From Siphonodentalium dalli (Eukaryota > Mollusca > Scaphopoda > Gadilida > Siphonodentaliidae), in assembly GCA_032622095.1 (NCBI GenBank), contig CP136063.1:67531897-67595896 (forward strand): a stretch of DNA of 64,000 bases, read 5' to 3'. The notes below the pieces were generated by a model that made no database searches, was not told the DNA's origin, and saw only the letters and a program-made list of their open reading frames with translations. The translations under genes were made by a program, and so were the position numbers. This document shows positions 45,644 through 56,111 of the stretch, in pieces. The number at the start of each line of letters is the position of its first letter. Within the stretch, counting starts at the first letter, position 1.

Positions 45644-45991
45644 TACACTCAAATGACATATTAAAGGAGTTTTAAGTGTCCATTTCCAACGTTAATATCG
45701 TGGCTCGGTGCAAGTTGCGTCTACACAAAAATGGATGCAAGTTGGGGTCAACGCGCGACGTCATGTGACGTAATATCGACCAACCAACGTCCTACATTCA
45801 TGTTCCACAATACGAGTGCATGTGTGAGTGTAAATATTCTCACATAAGAACTCCTGTGCGTAAAGATTGAATTTTGGCCGCATACTGGCAGGATATTGTC
45901 CATATCCTTAATCATTTTCGTGATTTTGCGAAAGGTCTCTATTTACAACTTCTAAAACACTTGTGCATGCTTTCGTACGGATGATGCTCAG

Positions 45992-46180
45992 TCTGGCTAG
46001 AGATACTGAAGTTTGAGGGGGCACTTTACCTCACTCATGTAGATACAACCCCATCTCCAAACTGGGGGAGGGTGAATATATACGAGGTAAGATGCCCGGT
46101 GTTTTATGATTTGGGAGAGAGGGGTTGTATTTACATGAGGTAAAGTGCCCACCCAAACTTCAGTCTATCCAGCCACCACT
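45992..46180. repeat. Inverted repeat with arms of about 55 bp
   Basis: Arms contain CTGAAGTTTGAGGGGGCACT and its counterpart AGTGCCCACCCAAACTTCAG, plus TGTAGATACAACCCC against GGGGTTGTATTTACA; the spacer is about 70 bp. Confidence 0.85.
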
Positions 46181-46539
46181 GCTAAAATATCTAACCTACA
46201 AAGATGACTTCAAGGCTAAATCTGAAATAAATGACTGCATGTAGCTTTAGACATATCATTGTAACAATGCTTGGCCTGTCAGCATTTAGACACATGCTAA
46301 CAATTGGTTCCCTCTACTAAAATCTATGATACTCAATATCACAGGGTGGGTCTCCAATTCTCTACACATCTGGTATTGTTTCTATGTAAACTGCTGGAAG
46401 GAATTTCTGCAAGTCATATATTCCACAGAGTGGTATCAGTTGTCAATTCTTTCTTTGTCCCAGGTTGTTAACCACTATAAAACAATCTGTCCAAACACTT
46501 CAAAATGTGCAGTATGAAATGCGCAAATAAAAATCTATT
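46181..46539. other. Unannotated stretch
   Basis: Nothing recognised. Confidence 0.35.
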
Positions 46540-46543
46540 TTAA

Positions 46544-46920
46544 CACTTTCTATACTAAAATGGATAGTCCCAATCCGTTATATAATTATACACTGGAATA
46601 GCCTACTATTCGTCTGGAGGGGTTTTCAGGAAAAATAAGCAGACGACGGATAATTATACAAGTGCAGAAGGAGTTCTATTTATCGGAGGAAAATGTTCAG
46701 ATAATAAGTTTAACAAACATTGTTGAACTTATTATCTGAACATTTCCTAAGGTACAGTAATGCTCTAATTAATCGACTCCATAACCACAGCAGAATTATG
46801 GGTAACTTTTCAGGATTTAGTCGGAAATATGGCTTGTTGCCATTCATCGGAAAGCTCTCGATACTAGGCAATATCACGACTAGGGAACTACTCATCAATG
46901 AGTATATAGTAAAGAAAGGA
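46544..46920. mobile_element. Family E MITE containing a half A element
   Basis: TTAA at 46540-46543 and 46921-46924. Starts CACTTTCTATACTAAAATGG and ends TATATAGTAAAGAAAGGA. Central palindrome GATAATAAGTTTAACAAAC / GTTGAACTTATTATC, then the A fragment. Confidence 0.88.
46754..46860 (+). mobile_element. Family A MITE, left half, inside E
   Basis: CAGTAATGCTCTAATTAATC to ATCGGAAAGCTCTC, after TA. The return arm is absent, so E continues directly. Confidence 0.88.
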
Positions 46921-46924
46921 TTAA

Positions 46925-48280
46925 AAGAACAACTGTGATTTAGAATAGTTCTGTCAATTACAACTTAAATTTTACAATAATAATATGACTTGTTATTGTA
47001 AATGTTATAGAAAGGACATTTTCTATACCCATGGGTGGCAGAGCAGGTGGGGCATGCACGGGCCCATGCCCCCTTGTCTGGTGATTTTACAAATTCATAA
47101 TTTACTTTGGTAAAAAATGCCCTTTTGATACTTGTGCCCACCTTGCTTTTGACACCCCTGTCTATACCTAAGAAATATTCTGTGAAACATGGGGCTTGGA
47201 GCATCTTTGCAATAATTCTCCCATAAATGACTTAATTTGTATTAACAGTACTGAAAATGTTCTTTTATACACAAGTATGTCAATTGTGGTTTCTAACAAA
47301 ATTTTAAATAGTACCAAGCCAAAGCGAAGTAAAATTAGATTTTAATTAAGTTAAAAGATGTTGTTGTTGTTGTTGTTGTAACTGGAGATCTGAAACTTGT
47401 GAATCTTTATAAGATCTAGCTTACTATTTAAATTTGTAAATCTTTATAAGATCTTAAATTTCTTAAGAAGGCCTGAGAAGGCTACAAATAAATTTTGAAG
47501 TGAAATTCAAATGGAATAATTTTCTGTATGAATCTCAAACCTGTTGTGTTTTTATTGAGTTTTTAAATTGAATTTTTGAAAAATAAGTTCTCAGAATTTT
47601 CAAAATTTCCACTTTTCAACTAGAAGACAACATTCTGATAGTTTTAAGCATGAAAATTCAACATATAAACTTTTTCCTGGCTAATTCACTGGCTTATTTG
47701 TAAATATACACATTTAAAGCTAGAAAATTTATATTTTAAATAAAGATGAATGAAAGAAATTTCTCACATGTTAATTCATCCAGCTCATTGCTGAAGCTTT
47801 GTGAAAAATAGGATAATTTTATGAAAAGTACTCTTATTTTTTAGCAGTCTGATGGTCACTTAAATGCTAAAATATTGTGAGATGCAATAACACATGGGCT
47901 CAGATGGTATCACAACAAACAGAGGTGGCTCACAGATAAAGATCCTATGATATATGGTTAGTCTAGAATGAAATAAGTCATTTAAAGGATCAAAGAATCG
48001 TAATATTTTGCTAGGAATTCACTCATGTAATATTCATCATATTTTACAGCTATACTCTGCTCAATCTCCAGAGATATAGGACAAAATAAATAATTAATAT
48101 GACAAAATGACCACAAAATTCGCAATTTTTTTTTTACATTATGTCCAAAGAAGTTACCAAAGTTCATGAACTTAATGGTAATTATTGGGGTCCCGTGAAC
48201 AATATTATTTCTCTGAGGAATTCAATCAAACATGATTTCACAAATATTGTATCTGTTCTCTACAGAATGAAGTTATTCAG
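46925..48280. other. Unannotated stretch, about 1.35 kb
   Basis: Contains a GTT microsatellite (47359-47379) and repeated CTTTATAAGATCT segments at 47404 and 47443. No gene recognised. Confidence 0.35.
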
Positions 48281-48284
48281 TTAA

Positions 48285-48455
48285 CCCTTTCTATACTAAA
48301 TCAGTTATAAAATTATACATTGGAATGGTCTATTGTTCATTTGGAGGAGTTTTCAAGAAAAATGTCCAGACGGCAGTATGACAAAAAAGATAATAACAAG
48401 TTCAGAAGTATTCATATTCTATGGTGGGGAAATTTTCAGATAATAAGTTCAACAT
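48285..48455 (+). mobile_element. Family E MITE, left half
   Basis: TTAA at 48281-48284, start CCCTTTCTATACTAAATC; runs to TTCAGATAATAAGTTCAACA and then diverges. Confidence 0.8.
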
Positions 48456-48768
48456 TGTGTTGGAGGAATAAACATCATCTCCAAAGAGCTCTTGATAAAT
48501 TTAGAAAATCGCTAGCATTATTTAAATATTTAAATATTTATTTTTATTTCATGTGTAACATATTCATCATAAAAATGCACTGGTCCTAAATTTAAATAAT
48601 TAATTACGAAGATCCCTATTGTGGTCATTTTATGTAGAGAACGATTAAGTTTGACAACTATCTCCATTTCAGAGTTAAACCCTAAGAAAAAAACAGTTCC
48701 CCTGATCCTTAAATGATATCTCTAAATTAAAAATAATTCAATTACCTAGATCCCCCTTTAAAGAACTA
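48456..48768. other. Unannotated stretch
   Basis: Nothing recognised. Confidence 0.35.
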
Positions 48769-48772
48769 TTAA

Positions 48773-49136
48773 CCCTTTCATGATGGGAGCTGCGCTGGTG
48801 CAGCATTAAAGATCATGTGCCAGCACATTCTAAAGGGAGCCTCACATAGAGAATGCACTGGCTTAAAAGGTCAAAGTAAATATTGTTAGGCCAAAGTATT
48901 CTCTTATATACATGTCCTTAATCACTGCAGAATTATGGGTAATTTTTCAGGATTTAGACGGAAATATGGCTTGTTGCCATTCATCAGAAAGCTCTGTGAG
49001 AGTTTAACTAAATCCTGAAAAATTACGCATAATTCTGCTGTAGTTAAGGAGTTGATTATTTAGGGCATTACTGTTTAAGAGATTGCACTGGCACAGGGTT
49101 TTTGCAAAATTTCAGGAAGCTCCAGTCATGGAAGGG
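48773..49136 (-). mobile_element. Family D MITE split by family A
   Basis: TTAA at 48769-48772 and 49137-49140. Starts CCCTTTCATGATGGGAGCTG and ends GCTCCAGTCATGGAAGGG. The second hairpin is opened by the A element after TATTCTCTTATA. Confidence 0.88.
48913..49074. mobile_element. Family A MITE nested in D, left end lost
   Basis: From GTCCTTAATCACTGCAG to GGGCATTACTG. The first 20 or so bases of the left end are missing, and part of the inner stem is deleted. Confidence 0.85.
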
Positions 49137-49140
49137 TTAA

Positions 49141-50170
49141 CAGAGAGAATCACTGTCATAATATTATAATTAATAGCACCACATACCTTTATAGGAATAG
49201 TTAAGAAATAGAAATACTCCGTAAAAGTACAAGAAATAAAATCCGAATTGACGGAATTTTTCTTTAGCAACCCAGTCCGGATCAATAGATCCGTGTGGCG
49301 GGATATAGTCCACTGTGTTGATATTCCGCACGGGCTCCGGCGATTATAGATCTGATAATGGAATTCCCACACCTAGGTGTCCCAGTATATCCGCTGGTTA
49401 TGACAGAAAAGCCACCAGGTGGGCGGTGGGTTCCAGTGTTAAAAGTACGGGTAGTTGTAATGATCGCAGTGTGAATGTACGTCTGCGATAACAACACAAC
49501 ACACAGCTAATGGACAGTACAGGACTAGCTTGATTCCTGATTCGTAAAAACCAATAATCCCAACAGCATACTTGAGAAATGGTCACACAGTGTGAATGCT
49601 GAGGCTCATTTCATCTCAGCCCAGTATGATAGCAATTCTAGCCCAATATATCTTTGAATCAATTACAGACTTCCAGGAATTGATCAAAAAATGGTCATCA
49701 TACAAAATAGGCTTCCATTCTCCTATGCATAGATATTATTTATCAGGGAACTTATAATCATTCTAAAGAATTAAAAAGATGAAAATGGGGATAATGAATT
49801 TGACTTTCTTATATAAAACCAATGTTAACAAACCTAATAATAAATGATTTAATATGATCATAGATTCTAAAGTAGTAACTTGTGCTGTGTTATAGCTTGG
49901 TTCCGAGACAAATTCTCTTTGAAGTTTGAATTCCAGCCCAGAAAAATGTGGTTGTATTTAATTAGTTGAAGTGATTCCTAGCTTCCAATTGACATGAATA
50001 AAATATTGAGTAAGTAATGCCTGGTGTGGGGGACTGATTCCATGCTTAATGGAGCCCAATGAAATTATGAGGCTTATTAGCACTATCAATCTAATCTCCA
50101 ACTGAATCTCATTTAATGATCAAATTATATTATTCTTCCCAATTTAACCCTCTGAAGACTGGATATGTTG
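49141..50170. other. Unannotated stretch
   Basis: Minus-strand frames at 49112-49586 show no domain. At 50145 a TTAACCCTCTGAAGACTGG start resembles that at 21066. Confidence 0.35.
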
Positions 50171-50374
50171 CAGTAATGCCTTAAATAATCGACTCCTTAA
50201 CCACAGAAGAATTATGGGTAATTTTTCAGGATTTAGTCGGAAATATGGTTTGTTGCCATTCATCGAAAGCTTTCACTGAGAGCTTTCCGATGAATGGCAA
50301 CAAGCCGGCTAAATCCTGAAAAATTACCCATAATTATGTTGTGGTTAAGGAGTTGATTATTTAGGGCATTATTG
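50171..50374. mobile_element. Family A foldback MITE
   Basis: Ends CAGTAATGCCTTAAATAATC and GGGCATTATTG. Inner right arm lost a segment (AACAAGCCGGCTAAATCC). Flanks are TG and AA, so the TA target is not preserved. Confidence 0.9.
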
Positions 50375-50533
50375 AACCCTTGCGGAGTAGTTCATTGGGG
50401 GATTGTAATTCAAGTCAAATATTTGTTGCTTCGCTGAAACAGGCATTCTGATTTGGCCGAGAGCTGCTAACTTTAGATTTCTATTCACCAGCATCGTTCG
50501 CTGAACCATGCACAAATTTTGAATGAAGCACAG

Positions 50534-50748
50534 TCATGCCTGGTGTCAGTGACAACTCGCGTAAAATACGTCACCGCGCTGCTAGGTGTAGCATAATTGA
50601 TTCAACGTTTTTATTGACGCAGCTAATAAAAAGTTGTTTTGGTGCAGTTACGAGTAACCACATGGAACGTATCCATAGATTTGATCACAGCAAAAAGGAT
50701 CTCAGATTATTCCGTCCCCGAATCCAGAACTTAAATGAATACAAATAG
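50534..50748 (+). repeat. Duplicated segment, uninterrupted copy
   Basis: About 215 bp repeated at 51075-51980: GACAACTCGCGTAAAAT, CTAGGTGTAG, GTTACGAGTAACCACATGGA and CAGAACTTAAATGAATACAA. It keeps an open frame of 70 codons that is not open in the second copy; no protein family recognised. Confidence 0.88.
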
Positions 50749-50813
50749 CGTACCAAGTTGCTCTGAACTGTTTTGCAGCTTGCCTGAAGTCATATAATAA
50801 TAGGAACAATGAT

Positions 50814-51067
50814 CAAGCCTTGAAATAGGGTGTCTGTCATTTGCAGAATGAGGTCCCTAGAAGGTGAATTTAGTGATGCTACCCCGCATAGCGGGCTAGC
50901 ATCACCAAATTCACCCTCTGGGGACCTCATTCTGCTCACACCTCAGCATAATGATGTTCCCAGAGGGTGAATTTGGTGATGCTAGCCCACTATGCGGGGT
51001 AGCATCACTAAATTCACCCTCTGGGGACCTCATTCTGCAAATGACAGACACCCTATTTCAAGGCTTG
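50814..51067. mobile_element. Family B double-hairpin MITE
   Basis: 254 bp with ends CAAGCCTTGAAATAGGG and its inverse, lying between the two copies of the duplicated segment. Flanks ACAATGAT and AGCATGGT agree at five of eight bases only. Confidence 0.92.
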
Positions 51068-51123
51068 AGCATGGTCATGCCACGGTGTCAGCGACAACTC
51101 GTGTAAAATTTGTTACTGCACTG

Positions 51124-51810
51124 TAAAGCTGGTTACACATGGGCGCGGCGCGACCGACGCGTTTATCTAGCGAATAAACTTTTTGTCTTCGCCGCGTGAG
51201 TGTGTCGCTTTCACATGGCAGCGGCAGAATAATTATAAACGCCCAAAGTATTGTATTTCATAACATGATTTTAGAACGGAGGCAGTGTCTGATGACACAC
51301 TTGTTATAATAGCACTGGCATATTTGTATCGACAACGGAAAAAGAAGAGAAATAGAAGGTTTATGGTACACCCAATTAATAAGAAGAGATATTTACATGG
51401 TGTATTTAATCATAATTTATACCGTGAACTCTATTCAGATGAGGACAAATTTATACAATATTTTAGAACGCCAAAGGAACAGTTCGCACGGATACTTTTT
51501 TTCATCGAAGATGATATAAAGAACGAATACAGGGCGCGGAAGCCAATTGATTTTTTGGGGATTTCCCTTAAATTTGAGGTAGTGCTACATGACCCGATGA
51601 ATATGTGTGGAATGCTTTGATCTGACAGTGATTCGTCGCGCGATCACTCTGCAAAATGGCTCACGGTTCCATTGAAAATAATCGCGCCGCTCATTAAAAA
51701 TGTCGCCGCGCGTCGATTGGCCGCGCCGCGCCAATGTGTAAGGTCCCGTGCTTCATGACTGCACAAACTCGAACGTCCGGCCGCGCCGCGCCTATGTGTA
51801 AGCGGCTTTA
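51124..51810 (+). mobile_element. PIF/Harbinger internal-deletion derivative
   Basis: 687 bp. Ends TAAAGCTGGTTACACATGGG and the inverse of TAAAGCCGCTTACACATAGG, followed by GCGCGGCGCG in both. The flanking trinucleotides TAA and TTA fit the TWA target preference of PIF/Harbinger, and the paralogous segment at 50578 shows the empty site (CTGCTAGGTG). It retains a 5' part of the transposase gene and GC-rich subterminal regions. Confidence 0.85.
51285..51620 (+). pseudogene. HARBI1-like nuclease, N-terminal fragment
   Basis: The 111-codon frame encodes DDTLVIIALAYLYRQRKKK, then VHPINKKRYLHGVFN, YRELYSDEDKFIQYFRTP and RKPID. A basic stretch, a VHPIN block and an ELxxDEDKFxxYFR block are what HARBI1-like (DDE_Tnp_4) proteins carry ahead of the catalytic domain. 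The catalytic Asp/Asp/Glu region (some 250 further residues in family members) is deleted. The frame as found opens with GTG; the first in-frame ATG is at 51363, inside the conserved block, so the true start is lost or upstream in another exon. After about 51560 the frame reads into unrelated sequence. Not functional as a nuclease; it could at most be a relic of the parent element. Confidence 0.82.
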
Positions 51811-52231
51811 GGTGTAGTGTAATTGAGTCAACATTGTTTTCTATAGATGCGGTTAACAAGAAGTTGTTCTGGTGCTGTTACGAGTAACCACATGGAACGT
51901 ATCCGTAGATTTGATCACAGCAAAAAGGATATCTCAGACTATTCCATCCCCGAATCCAGAACTTAAATGAATACAAATATGGATAATCATATTTGAAGTA
52001 AGATTTTTTATGACTTCAATGCATCTTTCTTAGATATATAATGGTTGCAGAATAGCTGTGAAGAAAGGTTTTTATCGACCTATTTTGATAGCGGGGAAAA
52101 ATTCAAAAGTGAATATTATTAGGCATATTTTGGAGCGGGAATCACCATGTGGCTTTTAAAAAAGCCATTATATACAGTGAATCAAACTGATAAGTGGAGT
52201 ACCCAGGGGCGCCGGAAGAGGGTGGGGGGGG

Positions 52232-53699
52232 CATTTTGGGGTGAAAAATGGTGATTTTTGCAAAAAATGCGATAATTTTGGAATTGGAACATTTATTGAA
52301 TACTACATTGGTTACAGTAATAATTTATGCATTATTATGATGGCATCATACGTGTACTTAAAATTAATTTGGATAAAACTGCCGAAAAGGCCCAATACCA
52401 AGAGAAATACCTGTTACCATGGAAACGATATTTAAAAATACAAAAAATGCCGTTATTGGAAAGAAATGAAGACCTATAACCCTTGCGACACAATATAACT
52501 TTTTGAAATTTGTTTTTTATGACATGCACTTTTAATCCGGACTTCTGTCTTGGGTAACTGATGCGGTTTATTCAGCTGTTGTCATGGAAACGGACCAAAT
52601 TTCGCCAAATAATGATGTTTTTTTCCCATAGAGCTGACATTTAAAGCATGTAATTTTATGAAGCAAAGCATATTATGACAACCCGTTATAGATGTCTCAA
52701 AACCTTTTTCAAAGATTACTATTTCCCAATTATCCCAGTAGTAGCTAGGATGCACATATAGGATATGAAGGTTTTATTGCCATTTTGGGGTAAAAACTGT
52801 TAATTTTTGCAAAAAATGCGATAATTTTGGAATTGAAACATTTATTTGATACTACATTGGTTACAGTAATAACTTATACATATTATGATGGCTTCTTACG
52901 TGTGCTTCAATCTAGTTTTGATAAAACTGCAGAAAAAGCCCAATACCCTGAGAAATACCTATCACCATGGAAACGATATTAAAAAATACACAAAATTTCA
53001 TTATTGGAAAGAAATGAAGTTCTATAACCATTGCGACACAGATTAACTTTTTGAATAATGAATAATGATGTTTTCCCCTATAAACAGGACATTTAAATTG
53101 TGAATTTTATAAAGCAAAACATATTTTAACAACCTGTTATAGGTATCTCAAAATCTTCAACTCATATATATAATATAATAGGGGATAAGAGCACCCCTAA
53201 GACGACTTTCCTGCAGGTTTGCCAGACAAATTTACCATTATGTGAACGCACCCTGACATGGTACTCATCAGACTCAGAGTCCACGTGTTTTGATAATTTT
53301 ATTCCCAATTTCACAGCTGTTTCTGTGGATCTAGACGAAAATTGTCTAAATGTGTTTTGCACAATTTGTTTTATTATTGGAAATTGTGTGAAAAATTACG
53401 GGTATGTTTGAAAACCAACACCACGTATCTGGAAAATGCCATGATAGGATTTTAAAAGATTCGCTGTCTGGGAATTATGAAACTGATTTGAAAGCAAATA
53501 GTTGATGATTATAAGCTACATCCCTAAATAGTAATTACCTGTACTTACTCAGAATAACGGCATAACAAGTTCCTGGAATATATCACATCCGAACCCCTTT
53601 GGGTCAAATGTAGACCTGCATGATTAAAATGGGTCATGTAGTGTGATAATAGTAAGGATTGCTATGCAAATGCGGTGATATGGTACGCCATAGCTGCCT
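52232..53699 (+). repeat. Left arm of the giant foldback element
   Basis: Outer module 52232-52780 and inner module 52781-53165 both start CATTTTGGGGT and share GCAAAAAATGCGATAATTTT, CCATGGAAACGATATT and TTGGAAAGAAATGAAG. An innermost unique part (53166-53699) follows. Short frames here have mirror images in the right arm. Confidence 0.9.
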
Positions 53700-55332
53700 T
53701 ATGTCAAGCTCAGGCAATATATCCGGTTAATATATCAATATATGTGGTTAGTTAGTCAATATATTTGGCTACTTATATTTGCAATTATATTTGGCTACTT
53801 TGTCAATATTGGAGGTTAGTTAGTCAATATATGCAGCTAATTTGTCAATATATGTGGTTAGTTAAGTCAATATATGCAGCTACTTTGCAAATATATGCAG
53901 CTACGTTTCCAATATATGTGGTTAGTTGGTCAATACTTTGTCCATTAATTTGGTTAGTTAGTCAATATATGTAGCAAATTAGTCAATATATTCGGTTAGT
54001 TAGTCATTATATGCAGTTTCTTTGTCAATGAATGTGGTAAGTTAGTCAATATATACATCTATTTTGCCAAAATGTGCAATTGCATTGACAATATATCCGG
54101 CTACTTTATCAATATATATATATATGATTAGTTAGTCATTGTTTGCAGCTGCTTAGTCAATATATGTGGTTAGGTAGTCATTATATGCAACTACTTAGTC
54201 AATATTTGTGGTCAGTTAGTCATTATAGGCATCCACATTGTCAATATATGCGGTTAGTTAGTCATTATATGCAGCTCCTTAGTCAATATATGTGGTCAGT
54301 TAGATATTATATGCAGCTACATAGTCAATATATGCGATCAGTTAATCATTATATGCAGCTACTTAGTCAATATATGCGGTTAGTTAGTCATTATATGCAA
54401 CTACTTAGTCAATATTTGTGGTCAGATAGTCATTATATGCATCTACTTAGTCAATATAGGCGGTTAGTTAGTCATTATATGCGGCTACTTAGTCAATATA
54501 TATGGTCAGTTAGTCATTATATGCAGCTAATTAGTAAATATATGCGTTCAGTTTGTAATTATATGCAGCTACTTAGTCAATATTTGTGGTCAGTTTGTCA
54601 TTATATTCATCTACTTAGTCAATATATGCGGTCAGTTAGTCATTATATGCAAATAATTAGTAAATATTTGGTCAGTTAGTCATTATATGCAGCTACTTGG
54701 TCAATATATGCGGTTAGTTAGTCATTATATGCAACTACTTAGTCAATATATGTGGTCAGTTAGTCATTATATGCAGCTAATTAGTCAATATATGCGGATA
54801 GTTAGTCACTATATGCAGCTACTTAGTCAATATAAGCAGTTAGTTAGTCATTATATGTAGATACTTAGTCAACATGTGTGGTTAGTTAGTCATTATATGC
54901 AGTTACTCAGTCAATATAAGCAGTTAGTTAGTCATTATATGCAGTTACTTAGTCAATATAAGCAGTTAGTTAGTCATTATATGCAGCTACTTAGTCAATA
55001 TAAGCAGTTAATTAGTCATTATATGTAGATACTTAGTCAACATGTGTGGTTAGTTAGCCATTATATGCAGTTACTCAGTCAATATAAGCAGTTAGTTAGT
55101 CATTATATGCAGTTACTTAGTCAATATAAGCAGTTAGTTAGTCATTATATGCAGTTTCTTTGTCAATATATGTGTTAGTTAGTCATTATATGCAACTACT
55201 TAGTCAATATATGTGATCAGTTAGTCATTATATTTTGCTACTTAGTCAATATATGCGGTTAGATAGTCATTATATGCAGCTACTCTGTCAATATATGTGG
55301 TCAGTTTGTCATTATATGCAGCTACTTAGACA
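53700..55332 (+). repeat. Satellite array, 42-bp unit, left inverted half
   Basis: Unit is GTCAATATATGCGGTTAGTT then AGTCATTATATGCAGCTACTTA, itself two related 21-bp halves; about 38 units. Because 42 is a multiple of three, a 178-codon frame (54143-54679) stays open and encodes a monotonous SQYMRSVSHYMQLL repeat; I regard it as a satellite artefact. Confidence 0.93.
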
Positions 55333-56111
55333 AAGTAGATGCATATATTGACTAACTAACCGCATTTATTGACTAAGTATCTACACATAATGACTAACTA
55401 ACCACACATATTGACTAAGAAGCTGCATATAATGACCAACGAACCATATATATTGATAAATTAGCTGCATATATTGTCAATGCAATTGCACATTTTGACA
55501 AAGTAGATGTATATATTGAATAACTGACCACATTTATTGACAAAGAAACTGCATATAATGACTAACTAGCCACATATATTGACTAATTATCTACACATAA
55601 TGACTAACTAACCACATTTATTGACTAAGTAGCTGCATATAATGACTAACTAACTGCATATATTGACTAAGTAGCTGCATATAATGACTAACTAACTGCA
55701 TATATTGACTAAGTAGCTGCATATAATGACTAACTGACTCATATATTGACTAAGTAACTGCATATAATGACTAACTGACACATATATTGACTAAGTAACT
55801 GCATACAATGACTAACTAACCACATATATTGACAAACTAACCGCATATCTTTACTAATTTGCTACATATATTGACTAACTAACCAAATTAATGGCCAAAG
55901 TATTGACCAACTAACCACATATATTGGAAACATAGCTGCATATATTTGCAAAGTAGCTGCATATATTGACTTAACTAACCACATATATTGACAAATTATC
56001 TGCATATATTGACTAACTAACCTCCAATATTGACAAAGTAGCCAAATATAATTGCAAAGAGGCTGCATCTATTGACTAACTAACCACATATATTGATATA
56101 TTAACCGGATA
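55333..56111 (-). repeat. Satellite array, 42-bp unit, right inverted half
   Basis: Same unit in reverse orientation, about 18 units, so half the length of the left array. The switch lies at CTACTTAGACAAAGTAG. Confidence 0.93.

Larger units (their letters stand above)
51075..51980 (+). repeat. Duplicated segment, copy carrying the Harbinger insertion
   Basis: Matches 50534-50748 on both sides of the insertion (51075-51123 and 51811-51980). Confidence 0.88.

Noticed and set aside
50536-50748. 70-codon frame in the duplicated segment
   Set aside because: The second copy shifts frame by two bases in the same part and is split by Harbinger, so coding constraint is not supported.
54143-54679. 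178-codon open frame
   Set aside because: It is read through the 42-bp satellite, whose length is a multiple of three; the peptide is a monotonous 14-residue repeat.
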